64,000 nucleotides of DNA from CAVSJA01 sp963728145 (GTDB lineage: Bacteria; Bacteroidota; Bacteroidia; Chitinophagales; Chitinophagaceae), in contig CAVSJA010000002.1 of assembly GCA_963728145.1 (NCBI GenBank), positions 372,001 through 436,000 of the forward strand, read 5' to 3'. Positions 1 through 8,432 of the stretch are shown piece by piece. Every line of letters starts with the position of its first letter. Within the stretch, counting starts at the first letter, position 1. The notes below the pieces were generated by a model. It did not search any database and was not told where the DNA came from. It was given only the letters and a program-made list of their open reading frames with translations. The position numbers and the translations under genes were made by a program.

Positions 1-1024
1 TTTAGCAGCGAAGTTTTGTGCAACAACTGCATCATACAACATGATCGGAACAATCGGATGATCTCCCGGTTTTATATCAAAACCGGCAGCAGTCATCTTG
101 TTTCTGAAATATTTTGTATTGAATTCAAGCTTGTCTCTTAATTCTGTTGTTTCACTTAACAGATTCAATACAGCTATAGATGCACCCACAATACTTGGAG
201 CAAGTGTATTAGAGAATAAATAAGGCCTTGAACGTTGACGAAGCATTTCAATTATTTCTTTTCTTCCGCTCGTAAATCCACCAGATGCGCCTCCTAATGC
301 TTTGCCTAGATGTTCCGGTAATGATATCGATCTTACCCATTACGCCGCGATACTCATGCGTACCACGACCGGTCTTTCCAAGAAAACCGCTGCTATGACA
401 TTCATCGATCATTACAGATGCATCATATTTTTCGGCGAGAGCTACAATCTTATCCAATTGTGCAATCGTTCCATCCATACTGAATGATCCATCGGTTACA
501 ATGATCCGGCTTCTTGCAGTACTTGCTTCTTTCAATCTTTCTTCAAGATCGGCCATATCATTATGCTTGTAACGGAAGCGTTGGGCTTTGCAAAGTCTGA
601 CACCATCAATGATGGAAGCATGATTGAGTTCATCAGAAATGATGGCATCCTGTTCGCCGAACAATGGTTCGAACACACCTCCATTCGCGTCAAAAGCTGC
701 TGCATATAATATGGTATCCTCAGTTCCGAGAAAGGTGGAGATCTTTGCCTCGAGCTCTTTATGAATATCCTGCGTACCGCAGATAAACCGAACGCTGCTC
801 ATGCCAAAGCCCCGAAGATCAACATATCTCTTAGCAGCTTCAATCACCTTTGGATGGGAAGAAAGGCCCAGGTAATTGTTGGCACAGAAGTTCAACACCC
901 TTTTCCCATTGACCATGATCTCGGCCCCCTGTGGAGATTCAATGATCCTTTCATTCTTAAACAGGCCGGATGCCTTGATTTCTTCAAGCTCAGCGGCAAC
1001 CCTTTTAACCAGATTCTCGTTCAT
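1..1024 (-). CDS. kbl: Glycine C-acetyltransferase (2-amino-3-ketobutyrate CoA ligase), frameshifted, 3' end outside window
   Basis: PLP-dependent alpha-oxoamine synthase joining glycine and acetyl-CoA to 2-amino-3-ketobutyrate, which works with threonine dehydrogenase. The first 240 residues are intact and carry family landmarks: NFCANNYLGLSSHP near residue 46, SVRFICGTQ near 77, the DELNHAS segment near 132 and DECHSSGF near 208. As read, the frame breaks at about 305-311. Shifting by one base restores GKALGGASGGFTSGRKE, which holds the PLP-binding lysine, and the gene then runs in the new frame to the window edge. The break therefore sits just before the catalytic lysine: a true null allele or a one-base assembly error, the latter favoured because the downstream frame is clean. 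Confidence 0.9.
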
Positions 1025-1072
1025 ATCTACATTTTAAAGTCAAGCAAAAATAGGCTTAGGTCGACAAGTTAA

Positions 1073-1168
1073 CAAGGTTGACAGGGTTGACAAGGGGAAA
1101 AGAGGCAGGTTAACTTATTAGGATTTCGGCCAATATAGGCTCTTTTCCTTGTCAACCCTGTCAACCTT
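1073..1168. repeat. Inverted 9-bp GGTTGACAR array, large hairpin
   Basis: Units of GGTTGACAG/GGTTGACAA run forward at about 1073-1096 and as reverse complement at about 1146-1185. The arms 1073-1105 and 1139-1168 match as a near-perfect inverted repeat of about 30 bp, including a shared flank AAAAGAG. The loop is about 33 bases. It lies in the gap between the divergent kbl and the small membrane gene at 1307. The same 9-bp unit recurs at 24452, 32732 and 33431. Confidence 0.85.
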
Positions 1169-1306
1169 GTCAACCTTGTCAACCCTCGCGGCTTACACAA
1201 GAAATACCGCAAACCGCACCCATTATAAGACAACTCTAACATTTTCTTAAAAATTCTGTAACAAAATCGAGATACCTTCGTCTCATAGAGCAAAACCTTA
1301 ACTATT

Positions 1307-1513
1307 ATGTTCCGCAAAACCTTTATCCGCCTGGCCCTGCTGGTGATAGTAGTATTGGCCGGTTTGATCGTATTCGCGGCAGCGAAAATTGGAAATCAAC
1401 CAAGTAAGCAAAGTTGCGAAGCAAAGACCGAATGCGAGCCCGAAAGAGCAAAAAGTGACTTATATATACTGGAAACACTCGGCCGGTCGATTTTAAGCAG
1501 TGGTAGGTATTAG
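1307..1513 (+). CDS. Small single-pass membrane protein, unknown function
   Basis: A 68-residue protein: basic start MFRKTFIRL, one membrane helix at about residues 7-27, a cysteine pair (C36, C42) in a polar stretch, and a C-terminal SDLYILETLGRSILSS segment. Small proteins of this plan are common in Chitinophagaceae but I know no function. It is followed 25 bases downstream by a convincing intrinsic terminator, which supports it as a separate transcription unit. A weak promoter-like TACCTTCG lies about 35 bases upstream of the ATG. Confidence 0.6.
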   Translation: MFRKTFIRLALLVIVVLAGLIVFAAAKIGNQPSKQSCEAKTECEPERAKSDLYILETLGRSILSSGRY

Positions 1514-1538
1514 GATTGAAAATCATAGAATTATGTAT

Positions 1539-1570
1539 AAAGAGGTCGTCACAACGCCTCTTTTTATTTT
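1539..1570 (+). terminator. Intrinsic terminator after the small membrane gene
   Basis: Seven-base stem AAAGAGG (1539-1545) and CCTCTTT (1557-1563) around an 11-base loop, followed directly by a T-rich tract to 1570. Confidence 0.8.
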
Positions 1571-1672
1571 TATACCCAGAAAAATTCTCCAGAACTGTAA
1601 CATTCTTCATATGCTCCACGTACTACAGATAAATACAACCTTATTCGATAATTCTACAGATTGGCCCTGCTT

Positions 1673-2158
1673 ATGACCGACAAAGAATATAACCAATGTG
1701 TGACGATGTACGCCGACAACGTATATCGTTTCATCCTGAAAAACCTCCGACATGAAGAGGATGCAAGGGATGTGGTTCAGTCGGCTTTTGAAAAAATGTG
1801 GATCAACAGACAGGATGTAGATAATAATAAATGTAAGAGCTACTTGTTCACAGTGGCTTATCACCAAATGATCGATCATATAAGAAAGGCAAAGCGCGTA
1901 CAGTTGAGAGAAGAGTTTAATGAAGAGATAAGGATTACCAACAGACCGGTGAACAATGCGAAGAAGATGTTAGAGGAAGCATTGGGAAGATTAAGTGAAT
2001 CGCAGCGCTCATTGGTATTGTTGAAAGACTATGAAGGTTATTCATACGAGGAGATTGGACAGATAACAGGATTGAATGAAAGCCAGGTGAAGGTTTACCT
2101 CCACCGCGCAAGGATCCAGTTGAAAAATTTTTTGGTAAGCCCTGAAAACGTTTTATAA
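1673..2158 (+). CDS. ECF-family RNA polymerase sigma factor
   Basis: About 161 residues. Region 2 is at about residues 10-75 (EEDARDVVQSAFEKMWINR, then SYLFTVAYHQMIDHIRK). Region 4 is at about 100-155, with the helix-turn-helix YEGYSYEEIGQITGLNESQVK and the trailing VYLHRAR typical of sigma-70 region 4. ATG at 1673 is preferred; a TTG at 1661 in frame would add four residues. It is followed 6 bases downstream by the anti-sigma-like gene and then an outer-membrane barrel gene, the usual Bacteroidota order for a sigma/anti-sigma pair. The cognate signal and target promoters cannot be read from the sequence. Confidence 0.92.
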   Translation: MTDKEYNQCVTMYADNVYRFILKNLRHEEDARDVVQSAFEKMWINRQDVDNNKCKSYLFTVAYHQMIDHIRKAKRVQLREEFNEEIRITNRPVNNAKKMLEEALGRLSESQRSLVLLKDYEGYSYEEIGQITGLNESQVKVYLHRARIQLKNFLVSPENVL

Positions 2159-2164
2159 ATTATT

Positions 2165-3317
2165 ATGATTATCACCCGCCATAATTACGAAGAGTACTTC
2201 CTGCTGTACGTGGATAATGAGTTATCTACTGCAGGAGCGCCGGCAGGTGGAAGCATTCGTGCGTGAGAATGCTGATCTTGAAGAAGAGCTCAACATGATC
2301 AAGCAGTCTGTACTCCGCCCGGATAAGTCGGTGGTATTTCAGAATAAAGGCCAGTTGATGAAGAAATCTTCTGGTATGGAACCTATCAATGAACTGAACT
2401 ATGCTGAATATTTTGTTCTTTATGGAGATGATGAGCTGAGTGTGCAAGAGAATGATATGGTTGAACAATTCGTTTACCGCAATCCTCAATACCAGGTAGA
2501 ATTCGAATTGATCCAACAGGCAAGATTTACTCCCGATACATCAATTGTTTTCCCGGATAAAGAAAGTTTGTACAGAAAGGAAAAGACAGAAAGAAAGGTT
2601 GTTTATATGAGCTGGTGGAGAATGGCAGCTGCTGCGGTAGTTCTGTTGTTTGCCGGTGCGATGGGATGGAATTATTTCTTTAGTGGTAAGAATAATGGAA
2701 GCGGTCCAGGCAAAACTCGAAGAGGTTGCCATTAAGAAAACAGATACTCCTTCAACTGAAAAAACAGACGACGCGAAAACAAATACAGCTGATCCCATTA
2801 CTGCTGCGCCTGATGTTGCAACTAATACCAAAAAGCTGATGGTACAAAAGAGAATGCTGTTAACAATATTAGTAAAGAAAGAAAAATTCAACCTACTCAG
2901 CCGAAGGACAAGGAACCATTAATTGCTGTTGTGAAAGTTCCCGAGAGAAAAATTGAAGGAAAAAGTAACGAAAAGACAGATAAATCCGTTACACAAACAG
3001 ACGCAGTTAATTCGAGTAGATAAAGTGGCGGCAACAACGATTGCAAAAACGCCAGTTGTTGAGTGGCAGTTGATCCGGAAAAGACAAATGAAAGGCTGAA
3101 TAAGAATGACGTTGTGAAGGCAGACTTTGCAATGAACACTAATAACGAACTGGAAGTACTCAATACTTCAATAAAGAAAAATTCTTCCCGCGGCTTTTTC
3201 CGCAAGGTAGGCCGGGTGGTTGGAAAAGTAACCAACATAGGACCTAAAGCCGACAAAGAAACCGATGACAACAGCAAGGGTGTTCGCATAGCAAACTTTG
3301 AGATAGCCCTGAAATAA
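2165..3317 (+). pseudogene. Anti-sigma-factor-like membrane protein, broken by about five frameshifts
   Basis: Starts MIITRHNYEEYFLLYVDNELS and continues in other reading frames. There are two copies of a YEEYFLLYVDNELS-type motif with a following acidic helical block (near 2170 and 2400), then a membrane helix WWRMAAAAVVLLFAGA near 2610-2670, then a long polar Lys/Glu/Thr-rich region, and a basic tail ending at 3317. This matches the two-copy N-terminal domain, helix and charged C-terminal region of Bacteroidota anti-sigma-like proteins downstream of ECF sigma genes. Frame changes fall near 2230, 2703, 2832 (an A5 run), 3018 and 3060. Codon pattern and composition stay gene-like across each break. 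Five indels in 1.15 kb mean either real decay or locally poor sequence. If the gene is really dead, the sigma factor would be unrestrained. Confidence 0.75.
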
Positions 3318-3342
3318 TCAAGCAAAAGATAAAAAACAGAAT

Positions 3343-4155
3343 ATGAAAAGGACCTTAATACTCCTGACCGGGATATGTCTTGCACTAACGAGCCTGGCAC
3401 AAGAGGATACAACAAAGCAAGAAAGCGATACCCTCCGTATCGGTAGCATGATCATCATTAAGAAAGGCGGCGACAATGACCCTGAAGTCCGCATAAGCAA
3501 CAGAAGAAGCTATCGCCCTTCACCAATAAGCACCAATTGGGGAATTGTAGATATCGGCTTTGCGAATTATGATGATAAAACAGATTATACTTCAACGGAC
3601 GCGCAATCATTTGCACCTGGATCAACAAGAGATTGGTTTAAAGTTCGCCAGGGCAAATCGGTAAACGTGAATATCTGGATCTTCATGCAGCGCCTGAACA
3701 TCTATAAGAATGTGGTCAACCTGAAATATGGTCTTGGCGTGGAACTGAATAACTACCGTTATACAAACAGGATCAAATACCTTACCGATCCCAAGACGAT
3801 GGTTATTATGGATACCAGCACCACTTATGAAAAAAATAAACTGGCAGCGGACTATGTAACCATCCCCATGATGTTGAATTTTAACTTCACCCCTGACCGC
3901 AAAAATGGATTCGGATTAAGTATTGGCGCAAGTGCAGGATACTTGTACAATGCGAGGCAGAAAACAATCACTGATGCTAGCGGAAAACACAAAAATCACG
4001 ATGATTTTGACCTCCGCGATTGGAAGATCTCTTATATCGCCGAATTACAACTCGGTCCTGTAAAACTATATGGTTCGATGGCTACTCAAAGTATGTTTGA
4101 GAGAGGACTGGATCAGGTACCTTATAATGTTGGGATCAGGTTGAGTAATTGGTAG
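3343..4155 (+). CDS. Outer-membrane beta-barrel protein (PorT-like)
   Basis: 270 residues with a signal peptide (MKRTLILLTGICLALTSLA, cleavage about residue 20). A polar linker is followed by alternating amphipathic strands: VNLKYGLGVELNNYRY, YVTIPMMLNFNFTP, GFGLSIGASAGYLYNAR, ISYIAELQLGPVKLYGSMA, and the end VPYNVGIRLSNW. The pattern fits a small eight-strand outer-membrane barrel of the Bacteroidota OMP_b-brl type. It lies 25 bases after the anti-sigma-like gene, so it is probably part of the same operon. Ligand or role unknown. Confidence 0.8.
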   Translation: MKRTLILLTGICLALTSLAQEDTTKQESDTLRIGSMIIIKKGGDNDPEVRISNRRSYRPSPISTNWGIVDIGFANYDDKTDYTSTDAQSFAPGSTRDWFKVRQGKSVNVNIWIFMQRLNIYKNVVNLKYGLGVELNNYRYTNRIKYLTDPKTMVIMDTSTTYEKNKLAADYVTIPMMLNFNFTPDRKNGFGLSIGASAGYLYNARQKTITDASGKHKNHDDFDLRDWKISYIAELQLGPVKLYGSMATQSMFERGLDQVPYNVGIRLSNW

Positions 4156-4163
4156 AGTTTTTT

Positions 4164-4240
4164 GAACAGAAGAACAGAGGAACAGAAGAACAAGGCAGAA
4201 CAGCAGAACAGCAGAACAGCAGAACAGTTGAACAGTTGAC
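4164..4240. repeat. 8-bp GAACAGNN tandem array
   Basis: About nine successive units of GAACAG plus two variable bases (AA, AG, AA, CA, CA, CA, TT, TT), with one irregular unit. It begins a few bases after the barrel gene stop. The same unit, partly inverted, returns at 22244-22380. Confidence 0.85.
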
Positions 4241-4338
4241 AAGGAAAATGAATGATGAATTTATCTTTAATTAATCAATAATCAATAATAAGTAATTAAT
4301 AATCAGAAACGTCTTACAGTTCGCTCATGTATAGTCAA

Positions 4339-4372
4339 GGCCCCCCGGCAAAGTCGGGGGGTCGTTATTTTA
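4339..4372. terminator. Strong GC hairpin terminator between convergent genes
   Basis: CCCCCCG (4341-4347) pairs with CGGGGGG (4355-4361) across a short loop, followed by a T-rich tract on the forward strand. It lies between the convergent barrel gene and the DMT-type gene and may serve both strands. Confidence 0.75.
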
Positions 4373-4380
4373 AGTCGTCT

Positions 4381-4824
4381 TTATTTTTTGTTGACCAGCC
4401 ATGCACCTGCAATTACCAATAGTATTCCCAATAATTTTTGAATGCTGATGGGATTTTCTCTCAGTCCCAATACAGCAAAATGATCCATGACCATGGCTGT
4501 TATTAATTGTCCGGCTACCATTAGCACAAACATATTTGACGCTCCAATTTTCTGCACGGATATTATAGCAACGAATACAATAAATGCGCCGAGAAGCCCT
4601 CCGATAAATTTATACCACTCGATGCCGGAATAAACAGAGATTGCCGGCATTGATTGTTTGGAAAATAACAATAGGATCCCCAATGCAAGTGTACCTCCTA
4701 TAAAAGAAATAAAAGCGGCTAGTAGTGGGTGTTGTATTGACGCGCGAAGTTGAGCATTAATGCCCGATTGAATGCTCATTGCTACGCCGGCGACAAGTGG
4801 AAGAATGTAGAAAAGGAATTTCAT
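4381..4824 (-). CDS. DMT-family permease (DUF606/YdcZ-like)
   Basis: 148 residues from ATG at 4824 (MKFLFYILPLVAGVAMS); an upstream in-frame start would add 14 polar residues that do not suit the family. There are five hydrophobic segments. The motifs QSGINAQLR near residue 20, FISFIGGTLAL near 38 and FVLMVAGQLITAMVMDHF near 98 are typical of the DUF606 half of the drug/metabolite transporter superfamily. It ends with helix LLGILLVIAGAWLV. Length matches single-domain YdcZ proteins, which usually dimerise. Substrate unknown. Confidence 0.85.
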   Translation of the reverse strand: MKFLFYILPLVAGVAMSIQSGINAQLRASIQHPLLAAFISFIGGTLALGILLLFSKQSMPAISVYSGIEWYKFIGGLLGAFIVFVAIISVQKIGASNMFVLMVAGQLITAMVMDHFAVLGLRENPISIQKLLGILLVIAGAWLVNKK

Positions 4825-5123
4825 ATTTGCAATTTTTCCGTTGGCAATGTTAACGTTTATTTGCATAGCTCTAATAAAAGCTGGCTTGATACTTGGTTAA
4901 GAATGAGGTAGTAGCGGGGGATTTGGAGTAATCCACAGCGCTTGCATTTCATAGCTCTTTTTTGTATTTTGAAAACGCATTGTTAAAGCTGTTTCTTGCG
5001 AAAAATAAGTTTAACCCAAATCCGTTTTGCCTATGAAACCACACTCTTCTTTATACCTGTCTGGGAAAAATTCTACTTAAACAATCAAAAATCGACTGGT
5101 CTCTACGCTTAAACCAGCATAGT

Positions 5124-5678
5124 ATGAAAGCAAAAGTGTTATTAGCCATCCTTGGCATTTCATTAACAGGTCTCTTCTCTTTCCGCATAGTGGAAGAAAG
5201 ATTGATCAAGCGTAGTGTTTTCAACAATTCTCCTAACGGTACAGTGTACATCATCATCGACAAATCGGATTACGAGCTCAAGGTGTACGATGACGACGGT
5301 TGGTATGCAACCTATCCCGTTGTATTCGGCGCAAACGGGCTCGAGGATAAGATGATGGAAGGAGACCGCAAGACCCCGGAAGGAACATTCCGGATCATTT
5401 CAAAACGTCCCCACGAAAAATGGCATAAGATGCTTATGCTCGATTATCCTACCCAGGAAAGCTGGACTAAATTCAAGGAGCGCAAACAAAGCGGCACTAT
5501 TCCCAAAAGCGCAAAGATCGGAGGTGGTATTGCCATTCACGGCACCTGGCCCAACGACAGTTTCATGATTGATGACTATCGTAACTGGACCTGGGGCTGC
5601 ATATCGCTGAAGAATGAAGATCTTGATGATCTGGAAGCGTATATTCCAAAGGGAACCAAAGTTATTATCAGGCACTAG
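5124..5678 (+). CDS. L,D-transpeptidase (YkuD domain), exported
   Basis: 184 residues with an N-terminal signal or anchor at about 4-20. The YkuD domain spans about 40-184: substrate-side strand YELKVYDDDGWYATYPV, GDRKTPEGTFRI near 87, then IAIHGT near 138 and the catalytic block WTWGCISLKNED near 158, with Cys as nucleophile and His in IHGT. The family makes or edits 3-3 crosslinks, or anchors proteins, in peptidoglycan. Bacteroidota members near this size are stand-alone periplasmic enzymes. No obvious operon partner. Confidence 0.92.
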   Translation: MKAKVLLAILGISLTGLFSFRIVEERLIKRSVFNNSPNGTVYIIIDKSDYELKVYDDDGWYATYPVVFGANGLEDKMMEGDRKTPEGTFRIISKRPHEKWHKMLMLDYPTQESWTKFKERKQSGTIPKSAKIGGGIAIHGTWPNDSFMIDDYRNWTWGCISLKNEDLDDLEAYIPKGTKVIIRH

Positions 5679-5793
5679 AAAAACAGTAGAACAAGACCTC
5701 CGGGATGAAACGTTCGGACGGGGAATAGAGAATGTGGAATGTTGAATTGCGTTTTCCTTATTCTGCATTCTCTATTTGCCTGAATCGACCCAA

Positions 5794-5961
5794 TCAGCCG
5801 CGCATTTGTCGCAAGAAATTTTGTAACTCTCCCCTGAAATACTCATGCAACTCTGCCTCCTCAAGCTCGTCATCCCCGCGATGTGACTTCAGGGAATTTA
5901 CAACGAGAGGAAACCAAGCGGGGACCCCCTGGCCACAACACAAATAAATTCGTGATAACAT
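5794..5961 (-). CDS. Possible small protein (55 aa), doubtful
   Basis: A reverse-strand frame starting ATG at 5961 and ending TGA at 5794. Its C-terminal half is charged and helix-like (DDELEEAELHEYFRGELQ). Its N-terminal half overlaps the left arm of the inverted repeat, so that part could be repeat sequence read as protein. I recognise no family. It may be a remnant of a longer gene or chance. Confidence 0.25.
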   Translation of the reverse strand: MLSRIYLCCGQGVPAWFPLVVNSLKSHRGDDELEEAELHEYFRGELQNFLRQMRG

Positions 5962-6125
5962 AACAAACAATTATGGTACCGACTACAGTGACGAAAGAGG
6001 TTTATTATCGGGCTTTTCTCGCGATTATTAAATGCGTTTTGATATAGGGGTTATGTTGTTGGTAGGGGATCCCCGCTTGGTTTCATCATTTCATAAGTTC
6101 ATGAAGTTATCCCGCGGGGATGACG
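5868..6125. repeat. Large imperfect inverted repeat
   Basis: Left arm: CGTCATCCCCGCG at 5868-5880 and AAACCAAGCGGGGA at 5911-5924. Right arm, as reverse complement: TCCCCGCTTGGTTT at 6070-6083 and CGCGGGGATGACG at 6113-6125. The segments between the blocks are only loosely similar. The arms flank about 145 bases. Each arm also has its own GCGGGG/CCCCGC symmetry. The form suggests a degenerate MITE or REP-type element pair. Confidence 0.7.
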
Positions 6126-6269
6126 ATCATGGGGTGGGGGTTTCTTAACTAATTAATGAGATCGTAAAAATCCCAAATTCCATTCTATGGAATCTCGTAG
6201 TTTTTCGAATAGTAAAACATCGAAAAGTGAAATTTAAAAGCACAAAATACCAGATTAAACCAACTCAAC

Positions 6270-6284
6270 TGGCACGAAAGTCGT
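6270..6284 (+). promoter_or_regulatory. Sigma-54-like promoter
   Basis: TGGCACGAAAGTCGT: GG at 6271-6272 and GT at 6283-6284 are separated by ten bases, the -24/-12 spacing. The -24 half is a perfect TGGCAC; the -12 half is GT instead of GC. It lies just upstream of a structured stretch that ends in a terminator and has no reading frame. Confidence 0.45.
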
Positions 6285-6294
6285 AATTATATAA

Positions 6295-6383
6295 GTAGGT
6301 CCTAACAAGACCTTAGTTTCCAGGAAAACGGTCAATGTTTCCGTAACTATGAAAACCCCACAACTCCAGCCGTGGGGTTTTTT
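6295..6383 (+). ncRNA. Putative small structured RNA (about 90 nt)
   Basis: Between the sigma-54-like site and the terminator lie hairpin AGGTC/GACCT (6297-6313 area), then GTTTCC, GGAAAAC and GTTTCC blocks at about 6316-6342 that could form two alternative hairpins, then the terminator stem. No start codon with a usable frame. It converges on acs, so it is not the leader of a neighbouring gene. Function unknown. Confidence 0.4.
6352..6383 (+). terminator. Intrinsic terminator
   Basis: Ten-base stem AAAACCCCAC (6352-6361) with GTGGGGTTTT (6372-6381) and a continuing T run. Confidence 0.88.
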
Positions 6384-6391
6384 CGTTCGTC

Positions 6392-6411
6392 ATTCCCGCG
6401 AAAGCGGGAAT
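6392..6411. repeat. REP-like palindrome
   Basis: ATTCCCGCGAAAGCGGGAAT, eight-base stem with a GAAA-type loop, touching the acs stop codon. The same palindrome is at 55865-55883. Confidence 0.85.
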
Positions 6412-8322
6412 CTAAATTCGACCATTTTTAATTTCCTCCACCACACCTGGATCTAGCAAAGTAGTAGTGTCTCCCAGATTACTAGTTTCTCCCTCCGCTA
6501 TTTTTCGAAGTATGCGCCGCATGATCTTTCCGCTGCGGGTTTTGGGAAGACCGGTGACGAATTGAATTTTGTCTGGTTTGGCAATTGCTCCGATTACACG
6601 GGAAACAGTCACGGCAATATCTTTTCGGGTGTCTTCTTCAGCATGTGAGCCCTGGTAAATTACATAGGCATATATTCCCGTTCCTTTTATATCATGCGGA
6701 TAACCGACTACCGCGCTTTCAACAACGCCCGTATGCATATTAATGGCATTCTCCACTTCTGCAGTTCCGATACGGTGACCACTTACATTCAACACATCAT
6801 CCACTCTTCCGGTTATGCGATAAAATCCTTCTTCATCGCGTAAGCACCCATCACCGGTGAAATACAGATCCTTATAGGTAGCGAAATAGTTTAACCGGCA
6901 ACGTTCATGATCTCCATAGGTGGTGCGCAGAATTGAAGGCCAGGGAAATCGTATGCAAAGATTTCCGCTAACTGCATTTCCTTTTATTTCATTTCCCGCT
7001 TCATCAACCAATACAGGTTGAACTCCTGGCATGGGTAGTGTTGCAAAAGAAGGTTTTGCCGGAGTAACACCTGCGAAATTTGAAATCATAATGCCTGCAG
7101 TTTCAGTTTGCCACCAGGTATCAACAATCGGACATTTCTTTTTACCAATATTTTCATCATACCAGTGCCATGCTTCTTCATTGATTGGTTCTCCAACCGT
7201 ACCCAATATTCTTAATGAATCAAGTTTCTTTCCTTCCAATGGCGCCGTACCGAATCCCATTAAACTTCTTATAGCAGTGGGAGCGGTGTAGATAATATTT
7301 ACTTTGTATTTATCTACAATACTCCAAAATCGACCGGCATCGGGCCAGGTGGGAATTCCTTCAAACATTAATACAGTCGCGCCTGCGCTCAATGGTCCAT
7401 ATACGATATAGCTATGTCCTGTTATCCAACCGATATCCGCAGTACAAAAGAAAATCTCTCCTGGTTTGTATTGAAAAACATTTACAAAAGTGTAATTAGT
7501 ATAAACCATATATCCGGCGCTGCTATGCACAACACCCTTCGGTTTGCCGGTGGAACCGGAAGTATATAAAATGAATAAGGGATCTTCAGCATCCATTTCT
7601 TCGGCAGGGATCGCGGCTTTCTTTTCTTTCTCAACTCTTTTGACTTCATCATCCCACCATACATCCCTTCCCGCAATCATTGAAACAGGCGTATGCGTTC
7701 TTGTAAGAACAATAACTCTTTTTACTGATGGAGTTTGAACCAATGCATCATCAATAACATTCTTGAGTGGAATTTCTTTGTTACCTCTGAATCCCCCATC
7801 TGAAGTAATTACATATTCAGCGCTCGCATCGTTGATCCTGTCGGCAATGCTTTGTGCACTGAATCCTCCGAACACAACGGAATGAATGGCTCCAATTCTT
7901 GCACATGCCAAAAGAGCAATCGCCAATTCCGGCACCATTCCCATATAAACACAAACACGATCGCCTTTCTTTACATTATTATTCCGCAGCACCTGGGCAA
8001 AGTTCACAACTTTCGTATGCAGCTCGCGGTAAGTTAGTGTCCTGTTCTTTTCGGTTGGATCATTTGGTTCCCAAATTATCGCGGGTTTATCGCCAAGCTT
8101 TTCAAGATTTCTATCGAGACAGTTTTCAGTGATATTTAATTTTCCTCCAATAAACCATTTTATGCGGGGTTCTTTAAAATTCCAATCAAGAACCTTATCC
8201 CATTTCTTTCTCCACAAAAAACTGGATGCAATCTCAGCCCAGAATCCTTCCGGGTCTTCAACGCTTCTTTTATAAACAGATTTATACTGATCGTATGACT
8301 CTATCTGGTAAGGGTATGCCAT
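6412..8322 (-). CDS. acs: Acetyl-CoA synthetase (AMP-forming)
   Basis: 636 residues, the normal length. It activates acetate to acetyl-CoA through acetyl-AMP. Seen: N-terminal ACS domain (YQIESYDQYKSVYKRSVEDP), P-loop YTSGSTGKPKGV near residue 262, WWQTETAG near 410, YFTGDG near 496, GRVDDVLNVSGHR near 511, and the C-terminal KTRSGKIMRR with the lysine that is commonly acetylated. The start at 8322 (MAYPYQIESY) is preferred over an in-frame ATG at 8409 because the extra 29 residues are not family-like. Divergent from the MHS transporter, which may import a substrate that feeds it. Confidence 0.97.
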   Translation of the reverse strand: MAYPYQIESYDQYKSVYKRSVEDPEGFWAEIASSFLWRKKWDKVLDWNFKEPRIKWFIGGKLNITENCLDRNLEKLGDKPAIIWEPNDPTEKNRTLTYRELHTKVVNFAQVLRNNNVKKGDRVCVYMGMVPELAIALLACARIGAIHSVVFGGFSAQSIADRINDASAEYVITSDGGFRGNKEIPLKNVIDDALVQTPSVKRVIVLTRTHTPVSMIAGRDVWWDDEVKRVEKEKKAAIPAEEMDAEDPLFILYTSGSTGKPKGVVHSSAGYMVYTNYTFVNVFQYKPGEIFFCTADIGWITGHSYIVYGPLSAGATVLMFEGIPTWPDAGRFWSIVDKYKVNIIYTAPTAIRSLMGFGTAPLEGKKLDSLRILGTVGEPINEEAWHWYDENIGKKKCPIVDTWWQTETAGIMISNFAGVTPAKPSFATLPMPGVQPVLVDEAGNEIKGNAVSGNLCIRFPWPSILRTTYGDHERCRLNYFATYKDLYFTGDGCLRDEEGFYRITGRVDDVLNVSGHRIGTAEVENAINMHTGVVESAVVGYPHDIKGTGIYAYVIYQGSHAEEDTRKDIAVTVSRVIGAIAKPDKIQFVTGLPKTRSGKIMRRILRKIAEGETSNLGDTTTLLDPGVVEEIKNGRI

Positions 8323-8432
8323 AATAATAGTGCAATGAGGGCAATAAAAATACTGATAACTAATGAAATGGAAATTCTGCTTTTTGTATATTACATCTTT
8401 GGTATTCATCGACGAACAACTTTCACCTGCTT

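Larger units (their letters stand above)
5679..6268. other. Intergenic gap rich in inverted repeats
   Basis: Holds an 11-bp stem hairpin (AATAGAGAATG at 5724-5734 against 5766-5776), the large imperfect inverted repeat at 5868-6125, and a possible 55-codon reverse-strand reading frame at 5794-5961. The stretch 6130-6268 is AT-rich with no reading frame I would support. Confidence 0.6.

Noticed and set aside
1069..1317. Reverse-strand reading frame ending in Cys-Gln-Pro repeats
   Set aside because: Same cause: reading through GGTTGACAR units; no protein-like sequence apart from that.
2897..3415. Hydrophobic reverse-strand frame of 172 codons
   Set aside because: Mirror of the Lys/Glu-rich anti-sigma C-terminal region and the barrel signal peptide; leucine/serine-rich antisense of charged codons.
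5732..5947. Forward frame of 71 codons after the L,D-transpeptidase
   Set aside because: It runs through hairpin and inverted-repeat sequence and ends in serine runs; no protein character.
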